From: Gardnerella kenyensis
GTDB lineage: Bacteria; Actinomycetota; Actinomycetes; Actinomycetales; Bifidobacteriaceae
Assembly (NCBI GenBank): GCA_003585735.1
Contig: NQOH01000001.1
Location: 55,439 to 63,087 of the forward strand
DNA length: 7,649 bases
Direction: 5' to 3'
The first letter of the stretch is position 1; each line of letters starts with the position of its first letter. Below the pieces are notes generated by a model. It worked only from the letters and a program-made list of their open reading frames with translations, was not told the DNA's origin and did no database searches. Made by a program: the position numbers and the translations under genes. Below, one piece after another: positions 1 to 5,356 of the stretch.

Positions 1-35
1 GAGCATCACATTACTTTGAGCAGAAGGACACAAAT

Positions 36-1037
36 ATGGAAAATAACAACCTACAAAACAATAAGCAGGCAGAAGATTTAGACAAAATGCTTGCTGGCAC
101 TACTGAAGAAAGTGCAGAATACGATACTACGCAAATCTTAGAGGACTCGGATAAATCCGCAAAAACACGCAATGCTCGCATTATTGCAGGCTGCATTATT
201 GGCGTGATTCTACTAACCTTGCTGAGTGGTCTTATTGGGTGGTGGCAAGCCTCTAATAAGCCGCAATTTAGCAATGCTCAACGCTACGAGTCCACGCAAA
301 ACTTGTCAAAAAAGAAAGCTGACGAGAAAAACAATAAGGCTCGCGAATTAGCCGATTTTTACCGTATTCACGGCAATATGGAGATTCAACCATACTATTT
401 TAAGCCACGCAACGAAATGACCGCTGATAATAAGGCTGATGCTCTCAAACGAGCAAAATTAGCATTCGATGAAAGCTTAAAAGATACGTTCCCTAGTAAA
501 AACGCGTATTTGACTCAAGATTACATGGCTAACACGATTTATGACGATTATCAGCGTCTTTTGAACCCTGTTTACGGCGGCTGGGATGATTTTTATAAGA
601 AGGACGCGTTAGATTATAAGGATACGAATAGTATCTTTAATAAAAGCGGTCTAAGCGAAATGTTTGATAAGAGTCTTAAAAGGGACGCTGACATATCAGA
701 GATATTGTATAATTTTGGCGACCGTGTAATAGATGACGCGGCTACTAAAAAAGATGCCAAAAAGTTTGTCCATGAAGGATTGACAAAATACGTGCATTGG
801 GATAGAAAGCTTCCTGTTGGTCAAGTAACTGGTCAGATTAAGTGCAAGTATAATATTCAAAATACTGACAACGATATCCTAACGTGCAAAGCTCCTGCAC
901 GTAGTGTTTTACTCGCGAAAGATAAGAAGAACAAGGATTGTATCTATGACTATACTATGGGTCTTCAATATAAGGTAAACCATGACCAATCATTAAGCAA
1001 ACGTCGTATTCTAATCATCGGCTATGCGAAAGAATAA
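36..1037 (+). CDS. Hypothetical single-pass membrane protein, 333 aa
   Basis: I do not recognise this protein. The start is an ATG with AGAAGGA seven bases upstream (22-28), so the 5' end looks genuine. Residues 1-45 are hydrophilic and rich in Asn, Glu and Asp. A basic patch (SAKTRNAR, 41-48) precedes one strong transmembrane helix at about 49-69, and no signal-peptidase site is evident. By the positive-inside rule the N-terminus should be cytoplasmic and the remaining ~260 residues extracellular. The outer part begins with a Lys/Glu-rich, possibly coiled-coil stretch (about 90-107) and continues as a mixed polar domain with three cysteines between about residues 270 and 305. It has no LPXTG motif and no catalytic motif that I can name. 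The gene stands alone on this strand, convergent with the operon to its right, and ends at a clear terminator. Partners to its left lie outside the window. The reading frame is confident; the function is unknown. Confidence 0.85.
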   Translation: MENNNLQNNKQAEDLDKMLAGTTEESAEYDTTQILEDSDKSAKTRNARIIAGCIIGVILLTLLSGLIGWWQASNKPQFSNAQRYESTQNLSKKKADEKNNKARELADFYRIHGNMEIQPYYFKPRNEMTADNKADALKRAKLAFDESLKDTFPSKNAYLTQDYMANTIYDDYQRLLNPVYGGWDDFYKKDALDYKDTNSIFNKSGLSEMFDKSLKRDADISEILYNFGDRVIDDAATKKDAKKFVHEGLTKYVHWDRKLPVGQVTGQIKCKYNIQNTDNDILTCKAPARSVLLAKDKKNKDCIYDYTMGLQYKVNHDQSLSKRRILIIGYAKE

Positions 1038-1068
1038 TGTAAAAAATTATTAAAAAATGGCGATTTTT

Positions 1069-1133
1069 AAGCCAGCCATCGATAGATATTAGTTGAGAAT
1101 ACTATTCGTATCTATCAAAAGGCTGGCTTTTTT
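1069..1133 (+). terminator. Rho-independent terminator of the membrane-protein gene
   Basis: A perfect nine-base outer stem (AAGCCAGCC at 1069-1077 with GGCTGGCTT at 1121-1129) encloses a perfect eight-base inner stem (GATAGATA at 1081-1088 with TATCTATC at 1109-1116). A T run follows at 1128-1133. It starts 31 bases after the stop codon of the upstream gene. The opposite strand has no T run after the stem, so it appears to act in the + direction only. Confidence 0.85.
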
Positions 1134-1144
1134 ATGAAAAAGCG

Positions 1145-1199
1145 AAAAATAATACCGAAAAACCATGCTATTTCTAAAGCTTTAGCAAAAGGCGGTATT
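1145..1199 (-). terminator. Candidate terminator of the DUF3791/DUF3990 operon
   Basis: On the minus strand, AATACCG (1199-1193) can pair with CGGTATT (1157-1151), and the next bases read ATTTTT. Inside the loop, CC/GG and GCTA/TAGC pairs can extend the structure with bulges. It lies about 50 bases beyond the last gene of the minus-strand operon, where a terminator is expected. The stem is interrupted and AT-rich, so this is only a candidate. Confidence 0.35.
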
Positions 1200-1246
1200 G
1201 TAAGGGTGCAAAATTATAACAAAATCAGGTATCAATTTTGGAACGA

Positions 1247-1462
1247 TCAAAGTCGTCCGCATTGCATTTCTTCTAGCAAATCTTGCACTAAATATTCATC
1301 ACTCATGCAATGCATATCCGAAATACCATTACGCATTAAATCGTAAGTAACTGAATGGTAAAACACGTCAAGCGCCTGCTCATAGCTCAACCCAGCACGC
1401 TCAGCTAGCAAACTTACAACTCTCGCATACTTCTTTTGCAACAAAACAGGATTCGCCTTCAA
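1247..1462 (-). CDS. DUF3791 family protein (second copy), 71 aa
   Basis: This small protein matches my recollection of DUF3791: an N-terminal LLQKKYARVVSLLAE helix, a central ALDVFYHS segment and the signature GISDMHCMSDEYLVQDLLEE near the C-terminus. It is close to full length for the family. The start is TTG, chosen because the family's conserved N-terminus begins there and because GGGGAG (1477-1472 on the minus strand) sits nine bases upstream, with a second purine run, GAGGG, closer in. It follows the DUF3990 gene by 29 bases on the same strand, with no obvious promoter between, and is probably the last gene of that operon. DUF3791 proteins are typically encoded beside DUF3990 proteins; their biochemical role is not known to me. 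By context it may be an inhibitor, chaperone or accessory of the DUF3990 protein, which is inference. It is only weakly similar to the first DUF3791 protein of the operon. Confidence 0.8.
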   Translation of the reverse strand: MKANPVLLQKKYARVVSLLAERAGLSYEQALDVFYHSVTYDLMRNGISDMHCMSDEYLVQDLLEEMQCGRL

Positions 1463-1465
1463 AAT

Positions 1466-1477
1466 CCCTCACTCCCC
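1466..1477 (-). promoter_or_regulatory. Shine-Dalgarno region supporting a TTG start
   Basis: On the minus strand this reads GGGGAGTGAGGG, two purine-rich ribosome-binding candidates 9 and 3 bases before the TTG at 1462. It supports use of the rare start and makes the second DUF3791 gene independently translatable rather than only coupled to the gene before it. Confidence 0.6.
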
Positions 1478-1491
1478 TAAAAACTTGCCAC

Positions 1492-1962
1492 TTACACACT
1501 CGCTTTTACGTATGTAAGACACAAATCAATAGCTTTTTGACTTCTAAAACAAATTTGATTATTAGGCTTCTCATACTTTAGTCTACCCAAAGCTTCATCT
1601 TTAGTAATTAAATTATCAAAAAACACTTCAAGAGTGTTATAAACTTTATCGTTCGCAACACCACCAATTACCACATCAAAACTGCTTACGTCTTTCCCGG
1701 AACGAGCATTAAGGATAAAATTAAGCCATTCTTCAGAATATGAATCAAACTTAAGAACAGACAATTCATTAAGCACATCATCGTCAAAATTATAAGAAGA
1801 AACAAAAGCATCTTTGCCTTTACTAATAAATTTCTTCGCCCAATTATCAGCCTGACTACGTATTGACGTAACGTAAAATCCGACACCAAAATCAACATTG
1901 CTACGCGAATGCAATATGTCTGGAAATTCAACAGGCATAAAAGAACCGTGATAAACAATCAT
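1492..1962 (-). CDS. DUF3990 family protein, predicted ADP-ribosyltransferase-fold toxin/effector, 156 aa
   Basis: The sequence carries the conserved blocks I associate with DUF3990. These are VYHGS at residues 3-7, DFGVGFYVTS at 24-33 followed by QADNWAKKF, a central FDVVIGGVANDKVYNTLEVF at 95-114, and NNQICFRSQKAIDLCL at 134-149. In ADP-ribosyltransferase folds the corresponding blocks supply an H-Y-(E/Q) triad; here that would be His5, Tyr30 and Gln136. I recall the family being placed in the ADP-ribosyl clan, so NAD-dependent modification of a cellular target is plausible, but no substrate can be read from the sequence. There is no signal peptide or membrane helix, so it should act in the cytoplasm. 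The ATG overlaps the stop of the upstream DUF3791 gene as ATGA, and AAAGGTG lies about seven bases upstream, so translation is probably coupled. Length is normal and all blocks are intact. A toxin-like role is inferred from the fold and the antitoxin-like neighbour. Confidence 0.82.
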   Translation of the reverse strand: MIVYHGSFMPVEFPDILHSRSNVDFGVGFYVTSIRSQADNWAKKFISKGKDAFVSSYNFDDDVLNELSVLKFDSYSEEWLNFILNARSGKDVSSFDVVIGGVANDKVYNTLEVFFDNLITKDEALGRLKYEKPNNQICFRSQKAIDLCLTYVKASV

Positions 1963-2201
1963 ACTGCCACACCTTTTTCGCGCATGAAGGAAATAATGTC
2001 GTTTGTAATATACTCTTTGCCTTGAGTATGCAAAACATCATAAGATGGAACAATATAAGACATAAGAATATTACTTTTCTTAGTCAAAGCATCATACGTA
2101 TCGCGAGGGTTTTTATTAAGCTTTTTAGCAACATTTTCAATACAAAATATTGCAAAATCAAGCTTATCTTTGTCAAAGCTCGCTTGATTATTATCAATCA
2201 T
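1959..2201 (-). CDS. DUF3791 family protein (first copy), 80 aa
   Basis: The protein shows the DUF3791 pattern: LDFAIFCIENVAKKL near the N-terminus, a central segment ending in SYIVPSYDVLHTQGKEYI, and a C-terminal DIISFMREKGVAV. It is a small, soluble, mainly helical protein with no membrane segment. I chose the ATG at 2201, which overlaps the upstream antitoxin-like gene by eight bases. A TTG two codons earlier (2207) is an alternative and would add Met-Lys. The 3' end overlaps the DUF3990 ATG by four bases, so the two products are probably made in linked amounts, as is common for toxin-antitoxin or effector-immunity pairs. I know of no assigned biochemical activity for DUF3791. The conserved pairing with DUF3990 suggests a direct partner, possibly a neutraliser or substrate adaptor, which is inference. 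Confidence 0.82.
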   Translation of the reverse strand: MIDNNQASFDKDKLDFAIFCIENVAKKLNKNPRDTYDALTKKSNILMSYIVPSYDVLHTQGKEYITNDIISFMREKGVAV

Positions 2202-2376
2202 CTTCAAGATCTTTCAAAAACTCATCAAATGAACTGTATGTTTTCACATTAGGATTAGATTTAAGTTGTTCAGCTTCTTCAAATGCAGCAAGCGTATCAG
2301 CATTAGGAATATGATATTTCTTGCAAAGGGCACAATCTGTTGTAGATAGATCAGAAATAGCATCTAAATCAGGCAT
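2194..2376 (-). CDS. RelB/DinJ-type antitoxin-like small protein, 60 aa
   Basis: The C-terminal half, NADTLAAFEEAEQ followed by NPNVKTYSSFDEFLKDLEDD, resembles the toxin-binding tail of RelB/DinJ-type antitoxins: an acidic helix with a conserved Tyr-Ser and an Asp/Glu-rich end. The N-terminal ~20 residues do not show a clear ribbon-helix-helix DNA-binding domain, so this looks like a short form. The ATG at 2376 was chosen because a strong AAAGGAGGG lies directly upstream (2389-2381). A longer in-frame start at 2439 would put that site inside the coding region and add a hydrophobic leader unlike an antitoxin. It is the first gene of the minus-strand operon and overlaps the DUF3791 start. No RelE-type toxin follows it. 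It may be the antitoxin of the DUF3990 protein, a regulator, or a remnant of another toxin-antitoxin pair. Confidence 0.7.
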   Translation of the reverse strand: MPDLDAISDLSTTDCALCKKYHIPNADTLAAFEEAEQLKSNPNVKTYSSFDEFLKDLEDD

Positions 2377-2380
2377 ACAA

Positions 2381-2389
2381 CCCTCCTTT
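2381..2389 (-). promoter_or_regulatory. Strong Shine-Dalgarno site of the antitoxin-like gene
   Basis: The minus strand reads AAAGGAGGG, with the GGAGG core five bases before the ATG at 2376. It decides the start of the antitoxin-like gene. It is also the strongest ribosome-binding site of the operon, which would favour high expression of the first product. Confidence 0.8.
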
Positions 2390-2482
2390 TGTAAGAACAT
2401 TATTAGAAATACATCTACTAGATAATGCGTATACAACAAGTACTAACACATCTAACACAAGTCTACATCAAAAAAATATAAA
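2390..2482 (-). promoter_or_regulatory. Probable promoter/operator region of the toxin-antitoxin-like operon
   Basis: This AT-rich gap between the surface-gene terminator and the first operon gene must hold the operon promoter, although I cannot pick a convincing -35/-10 pair. It contains a perfect 11-base palindrome, ATCTACTAGAT (2413-2423), 37 bases before the ATG, where an autoregulatory operator would be expected. Two direct copies of CTAACACA with a nine-base period lie further upstream (2443-2450 and 2452-2459). A regulatory role is inferred from position. Confidence 0.45.
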
Positions 2483-2525
2483 TAAGGCTTCTGCTTAGTG
2501 TATTAAACATTAAACAGAAGCCTTA
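2483..2525 (-). terminator. Terminator of the first LPKTG surface-protein gene
   Basis: TAAGGCTTCTG (2483-2493) pairs perfectly with CAGAAGCCTTA (2515-2525) around a 21-base loop. On the minus strand the stem is followed by TTTATA and then seven T (2476-2470). It begins about 90 bases after the surface-gene stop codon. An almost identical hairpin, including the loop, lies behind the second surface gene at 6671-6719. Confidence 0.75.
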
Positions 2526-2563
2526 ATTATTAAAACGTAGGCAATTAAAACTATGTATTGCTT

Positions 2564-2605
2564 ACAAGTTACAAGTTACAATTCACAATTCACAACTTAT
2601 AACTT
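2564..2605. repeat. Degenerate 7-base tandem repeat behind the first surface gene
   Basis: Six consecutive seven-base units follow the stop codon on the minus strand. Read on the + strand they are ACAAGTT (twice), ACAATTC (twice), ACAACTT and ATAACTT. The matching place behind the second surface gene (6755-6761) has a single ATAACTT, so the array looks like a local expansion by slippage. Being non-coding, it would affect only the 3' untranslated region. Confidence 0.75.
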
Positions 2606-2613
2606 ACTTACAA

Positions 2614-3123
2614 TTAGTTTCTGCGCTTGCGCGTTGCAGCAAATGATTCAGCAAGGCCGGCGAGACCGGCGAAAAGCGAAGCAATTGCGGAAGCGAGAAC
2701 TGGGGTTGCAGTTGAGCCAGTTTTAGGAAGATGCTTAGCAACGTGCTTAGGTTGTTGTTCCGGCTGCTTTGGTTGCGAAGGAGCTGGTGCTGGTGCTGGT
2801 TCCGGCTCTGCTTCAGCAGGCGGCAAAATCGGAGCTGGAGCAACAGGAACCGGAAAATCAGGAACAGGAGTTGGAGTTGGCTCAGGTTCTTTATCCGGAG
2901 TTAGGTCTATATCCGGAATATCATACCAATCAATATCCGGCTCCGGTTCCGGCGTTGGCTCTGGTTCTGGTTCAGGCTCCGGCGTTGGAGCTGGCGGATT
3001 AGATATATACGAACTATGCACAGAAATATTGCTACTCACAGTAGTATTTCCAGTGAACTTAGTACCTTTACCATCTTTCCCAGTAAACCAACCGTTAAAA
3101 GTAAACCCAGGCTTTGAAGGATC
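2614..3123 (-). repeat. Shared C-terminal module of the surface proteins, copy 1
   Basis: This segment encodes the second half of the B repeat, the Pro-Glu stalk and the LPKTG anchor. It is closely similar to 6766-7269 in the same orientation. Examples are 3056-3123 against 7202-7269 (68 bases, one mismatch) and 2714-2753 against 6866-6905 (40 bases, identical). Differences concentrate in the number of Pro-Glu/Pro-Thr units. The similarity continues past the stop codon into the terminator hairpins. Confidence 0.85.
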
Positions 3124-5184
3124 TTTAGGCATCGACTGATTTTTCAGTTCATCACCATCAATCGAGCTACCCTTTTGAACTTTCACAGTCGCATACGGAT
3201 TACTGTCATCGCCGTCGAAAAATGTTACAGTAGCAATTTTTCTTCTCAACACGAAAGTAACAACTTGCTGAGTAGAAAGATTATCATCTTTATGCACTGC
3301 AATATTAACGTTCGCATCAGTTGGAGCGTTAGCAATATCTGTTGAATCAACAACCCACTCATAGTTCTCTGGAGCATCAGCTGTTGGCTTAACATTGTAA
3401 GTTCCCGGTGCTAAGTAGGCATAACCATCAGAAAGATAGCCAGCCGCTTCACTAAGCAAAGTTGTATTCGAATTCGTTATCATCGTTTGAAGATCAGCTT
3501 TTGTAGGAGCTGTTGGCAGATTAGAAGATGAAGTAAGAGTATCACTTACAAGAGTATTTCCAGCATAAATAGCATACTTTTCACCACTCTCAATCTTGCT
3601 TTGCGAATCTTTGTACTGCACAACAAGCTGCGTAGGAATCGGCCTAAAAGTCACATAATAGTGCTTTGTATTTAGTTGATTGTCATCTTTATCTCGAACA
3701 ATACCATAGTCGTAGTTTCCAAAATCCTCTGTATTATCCGCAGTAAATTCTCCACCTTTAGGAGTATCAATATCGTTACTGTAATATAGATAACCAGGGA
3801 TGTTCGTGTTTTTAAGCTCTTCCATAGTTGGACGTTTAACAGAATCTTTCTTGGGATCTCCTTCGTAGCTTAGGAGCGGCGTAAACATTCCCCTAACAAC
3901 CTGATTATTACCAAACCTTACTCCGGCAATATTTTTAGTCTCAGACAAATCGGATAAATCCAACTTGGTAAACGGTTTAGTAGAGAACTTATCAGTTTCA
4001 CCAGAACTACGTTGAGAAAGTTCACCGTTCCCTTTAATGTTTGCTACTTTGCGATATTGCAAATCATCAACAAAATGGAATTGCGCGCCACATTCTGGTA
4101 TAAAGGCAATATATCCGAAAGCTCCAGATGAGTCTTCATGATTAAATCCTTCATAGCCTAAAATAGCTTCATCAGCGTTGCTGCCCTCCATAACAACATG
4201 AATAAACGTTTGGTTTTTTCTCATATAAACTTTGATATTCGTCTTATCAGCCAAATTGGATCCAACAAGCTTCCCATTTACCTCAAGCTTGTATGAAATA
4301 TTACCGTCAGGAGCTTTATTAAGGTCAAGATTTACTGATCCATCTGTGTTTTTTAGCTCACGGGATGATCTGTATGCATAAAATTGACCATCGGCAGTAT
4401 ATACACCATCTTTATCAACCCGCGGGAAAAATATGAATATGTCAATTCTTCCAAGCCTGCCATTATATGTATTAAGAAATTCATCAATACTTTTCGTATC
4501 GCCAGATGCTTGACCGTTCTCTACAGAAAAGTTTTTGCCGTAAGGCGTATAAAAAATCTTTTGAATAGAAGACAGAGGTCTAACAGATTTCGTTTTGCTC
4601 TGTAACTCTTCGACTTCTTTCTGAGTAATAACATTCTGGAACGGATTGGTTACATTCTCATCCTTACTAAAATCGTATATGCCATCTTTATTAGGCTCAA
4701 CTTTGCTTTGCTTATCGACATTAGCAGGCGACTCTGCTGCCGCTTTATCTTCTTTTGATACTTCTTTTGTAGACTGAGTCGACTTGTATACAGCTTCTTT
4801 GCTTTTCTTTACATCAGCAGAATCATTCGTAGCATTATCATCTTTGACATTATTATTTACAGCATCATTCTTAGGAATGTTCGCATTCCTGGAATTTACA
4901 TCATTTTTCGAAGCATCAACACCCTTGGAATTATCAGCACCCTTAGAAAGCGCATCATCCTTAGAACCAGCATCACCCTTTGCTTTATCAGGATTTTTAG
5001 CGACAGGATACCCCCCCCCGTCAGAAAATCCCGGATTCGCAACATTAGAGTTAGCGTTCACAACAGCAGTCGCACTTGTAACATTTTCAGCCGCATTCGC
5101 GCTCTGCGCCATGCAAAAAGCGCAAGCCGCAGTAGCAATACTCATCATCGTCGTCGACAAAACGAGCACAGTTCTCTTGTTCAT
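2614..5184 (-). CDS. LPKTG cell-wall-anchored surface protein with B repeat, poly-G switchable, 856 aa
   Basis: A sortase-anchored surface protein, probably an adhesin. Residues 1-31 form a signal peptide (basic MNKR, hydrophobic core, likely cleavage after SANA). Three glycines (56-58) are encoded by nine consecutive G. Residues 68-109 are about seven six-residue repeats of the SKGADN type, followed by a charged, disordered stretch to about 170. Residues 170-640 are a large folded region with no family I can name. An InlB-type B repeat (Flg_new-like, with PGFTFNGWFTGKDGKGTKF) spans about 651-727. A Pro-Glu stalk covers 730-815, then LPKTG at 819-823, a hydrophobic helix and the RKRRN tail. 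The ATG has GAGGG four bases upstream. The frame is intact, so the gene is ON in this sequence. No sortase gene is in the window; the housekeeping enzyme is presumably elsewhere. The host ligand is unknown. Confidence 0.9.
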   Translation of the reverse strand: MNKRTVLVLSTTMMSIATAACAFCMAQSANAAENVTSATAVVNANSNVANPGFSDGGGYPVAKNPDKAKGDAGSKDDALSKGADNSKGVDASKNDVNSRNANIPKNDAVNNNVKDDNATNDSADVKKSKEAVYKSTQSTKEVSKEDKAAAESPANVDKQSKVEPNKDGIYDFSKDENVTNPFQNVITQKEVEELQSKTKSVRPLSSIQKIFYTPYGKNFSVENGQASGDTKSIDEFLNTYNGRLGRIDIFIFFPRVDKDGVYTADGQFYAYRSSRELKNTDGSVNLDLNKAPDGNISYKLEVNGKLVGSNLADKTNIKVYMRKNQTFIHVVMEGSNADEAILGYEGFNHEDSSGAFGYIAFIPECGAQFHFVDDLQYRKVANIKGNGELSQRSSGETDKFSTKPFTKLDLSDLSETKNIAGVRFGNNQVVRGMFTPLLSYEGDPKKDSVKRPTMEELKNTNIPGYLYYSNDIDTPKGGEFTADNTEDFGNYDYGIVRDKDDNQLNTKHYYVTFRPIPTQLVVQYKDSQSKIESGEKYAIYAGNTLVSDTLTSSSNLPTAPTKADLQTMITNSNTTLLSEAAGYLSDGYAYLAPGTYNVKPTADAPENYEWVVDSTDIANAPTDANVNIAVHKDDNLSTQQVVTFVLRRKIATVTFFDGDDSNPYATVKVQKGSSIDGDELKNQSMPKDPSKPGFTFNGWFTGKDGKGTKFTGNTTVSSNISVHSSYISNPPAPTPEPEPEPEPTPEPEPDIDWYDIPDIDLTPDKEPEPTPTPVPDFPVPVAPAPILPPAEAEPEPAPAPAPSQPKQPEQQPKHVAKHLPKTGSTATPVLASAIASLFAGLAGLAESFAATRKRRN
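2740..2997 (-). repeat. Pro-Glu/Pro-Thr stalk repeats of surface protein 1
   Basis: The coding strand here is a run of degenerate six-base units encoding Pro-Glu and Pro-Thr pairs, interrupted by an acidic DIDWYDIPDIDLTPDKEPEP block and an Ala-Pro block. Such stalks span the peptidoglycan in Gram-positive surface proteins. The unit number differs from that in the second surface gene, so length variation by slippage or recombination is likely. Confidence 0.8.
4858..4983 (-). repeat. 18-base coding repeats, about seven units
   Basis: Residues 68-109 of the surface protein divide into six-residue units: AKGDAG, SKDDAL, SKGADN, SKGVDA, SKNDVN, SRNANI and PKNDAV. The units are clear in protein and visible in DNA as recurring CCTTAGAA- or CCCTTGGAA-like starts on the + strand. 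They lie just downstream of the poly-G run and add a hydrophilic spacer after the signal peptide. Gain or loss of an 18-base unit would keep the frame. Confidence 0.7.
5011..5019 (-). repeat. Poly-G(9) tract, putative phase-variation switch
   Basis: Nine C on the + strand give GGG GGG GGG on the coding strand (Gly56-58). Gain of one G would end the frame within five codons (GTA TCC TGT CGC TAA). Loss of one G would end it about 40 codons later at a TAA. Only tract lengths differing by multiples of three keep the protein whole. Its position just after the signal peptide is typical of slipped-strand ON/OFF switches in surface proteins. Confidence 0.8.
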
Positions 5185-5188
5185 TTTT

Positions 5189-5193
5189 CCCTC
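5189..5193 (-). promoter_or_regulatory. Ribosome-binding site of the first surface gene
   Basis: The minus strand reads AAGAGGGAAAA and then ATG, with GAGGG four bases from the start codon. Together with the textbook signal peptide that follows, it fixes the start at 5184. Confidence 0.7.
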
Positions 5194-5356
5194 TTATAAA
5201 ATAAACAAATTTAAAAAATTTATAAAATAAAAATCACACAGTTGCAATCTCATCCTAAGAATGCAACTACACAAACCAATATACCATAATTCGGTATAAT
5301 GTATACACAAAATTATGAAAGCTTACACTTAAACGCTCACACAAATACTTTCACGC
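5194..5356 (-). promoter_or_regulatory. Intergenic promoter/leader region of the first surface gene
   Basis: This gap separates the transporter stop from the surface-gene start. It holds a dyad, TATACC (5280-5285) and GGTATA (5293-5298) around seven bases, overlapping TATA-like -10 candidates on the minus strand. It also holds a hairpin, GTTGCA-TCT paired with AGA-TGCAAC (5241-5267, one mismatch), followed on the minus strand by an AT-rich tract with several T runs up to the ribosome-binding site. The hairpin may be a leader structure or a weak terminator for the transporter. I cannot choose a single -35/-10 pair. Confidence 0.45.

Noticed and set aside
1134..1346. 70-codon + strand frame beginning in the terminator T run
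   Set aside because: It has no ribosome-binding site, starts inside the terminator and overlaps the conserved DUF3791 gene on the other strand by 100 bases.
1686..1958. - strand 90-codon frame inside the DUF3990 gene
   Set aside because: Out-of-frame shadow of a conserved gene, with no family features.
2202..2207. TTG start two codons earlier for the first DUF3791 gene
   Set aside because: An ATG is available at 2201 and the conserved family region starts well after both; kept only as an alternative.
2377..2439. Longer start for the RelB-like gene (81 residues)
   Set aside because: The extension encodes a hydrophobic leader, contains the strong AAAGGAGGG site and covers the likely operator; the ATG at 2376 fits better.
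2627..3139. + strand Gly-Ser-rich frame of 170 codons, and a similar one at 6779-7375
   Set aside because: These are the complements of the Pro-Glu stalk and anchor codons; low-complexity Gly-Ser translation is the expected shadow.
5011..5019. Poly-G run as a sequencing artefact
   Set aside because: The stated length gives an intact 856-residue frame, so the read length is at least self-consistent; homopolymer miscount remains possible.
4784..5230. + strand frame of 148 codons opposite the surface-protein N-terminus
   Set aside because: It lies fully antisense to a well-supported signal peptide and repeat region, and its Ser/Phe/Leu bias mirrors the Lys/Asp/Ser-rich coding strand.
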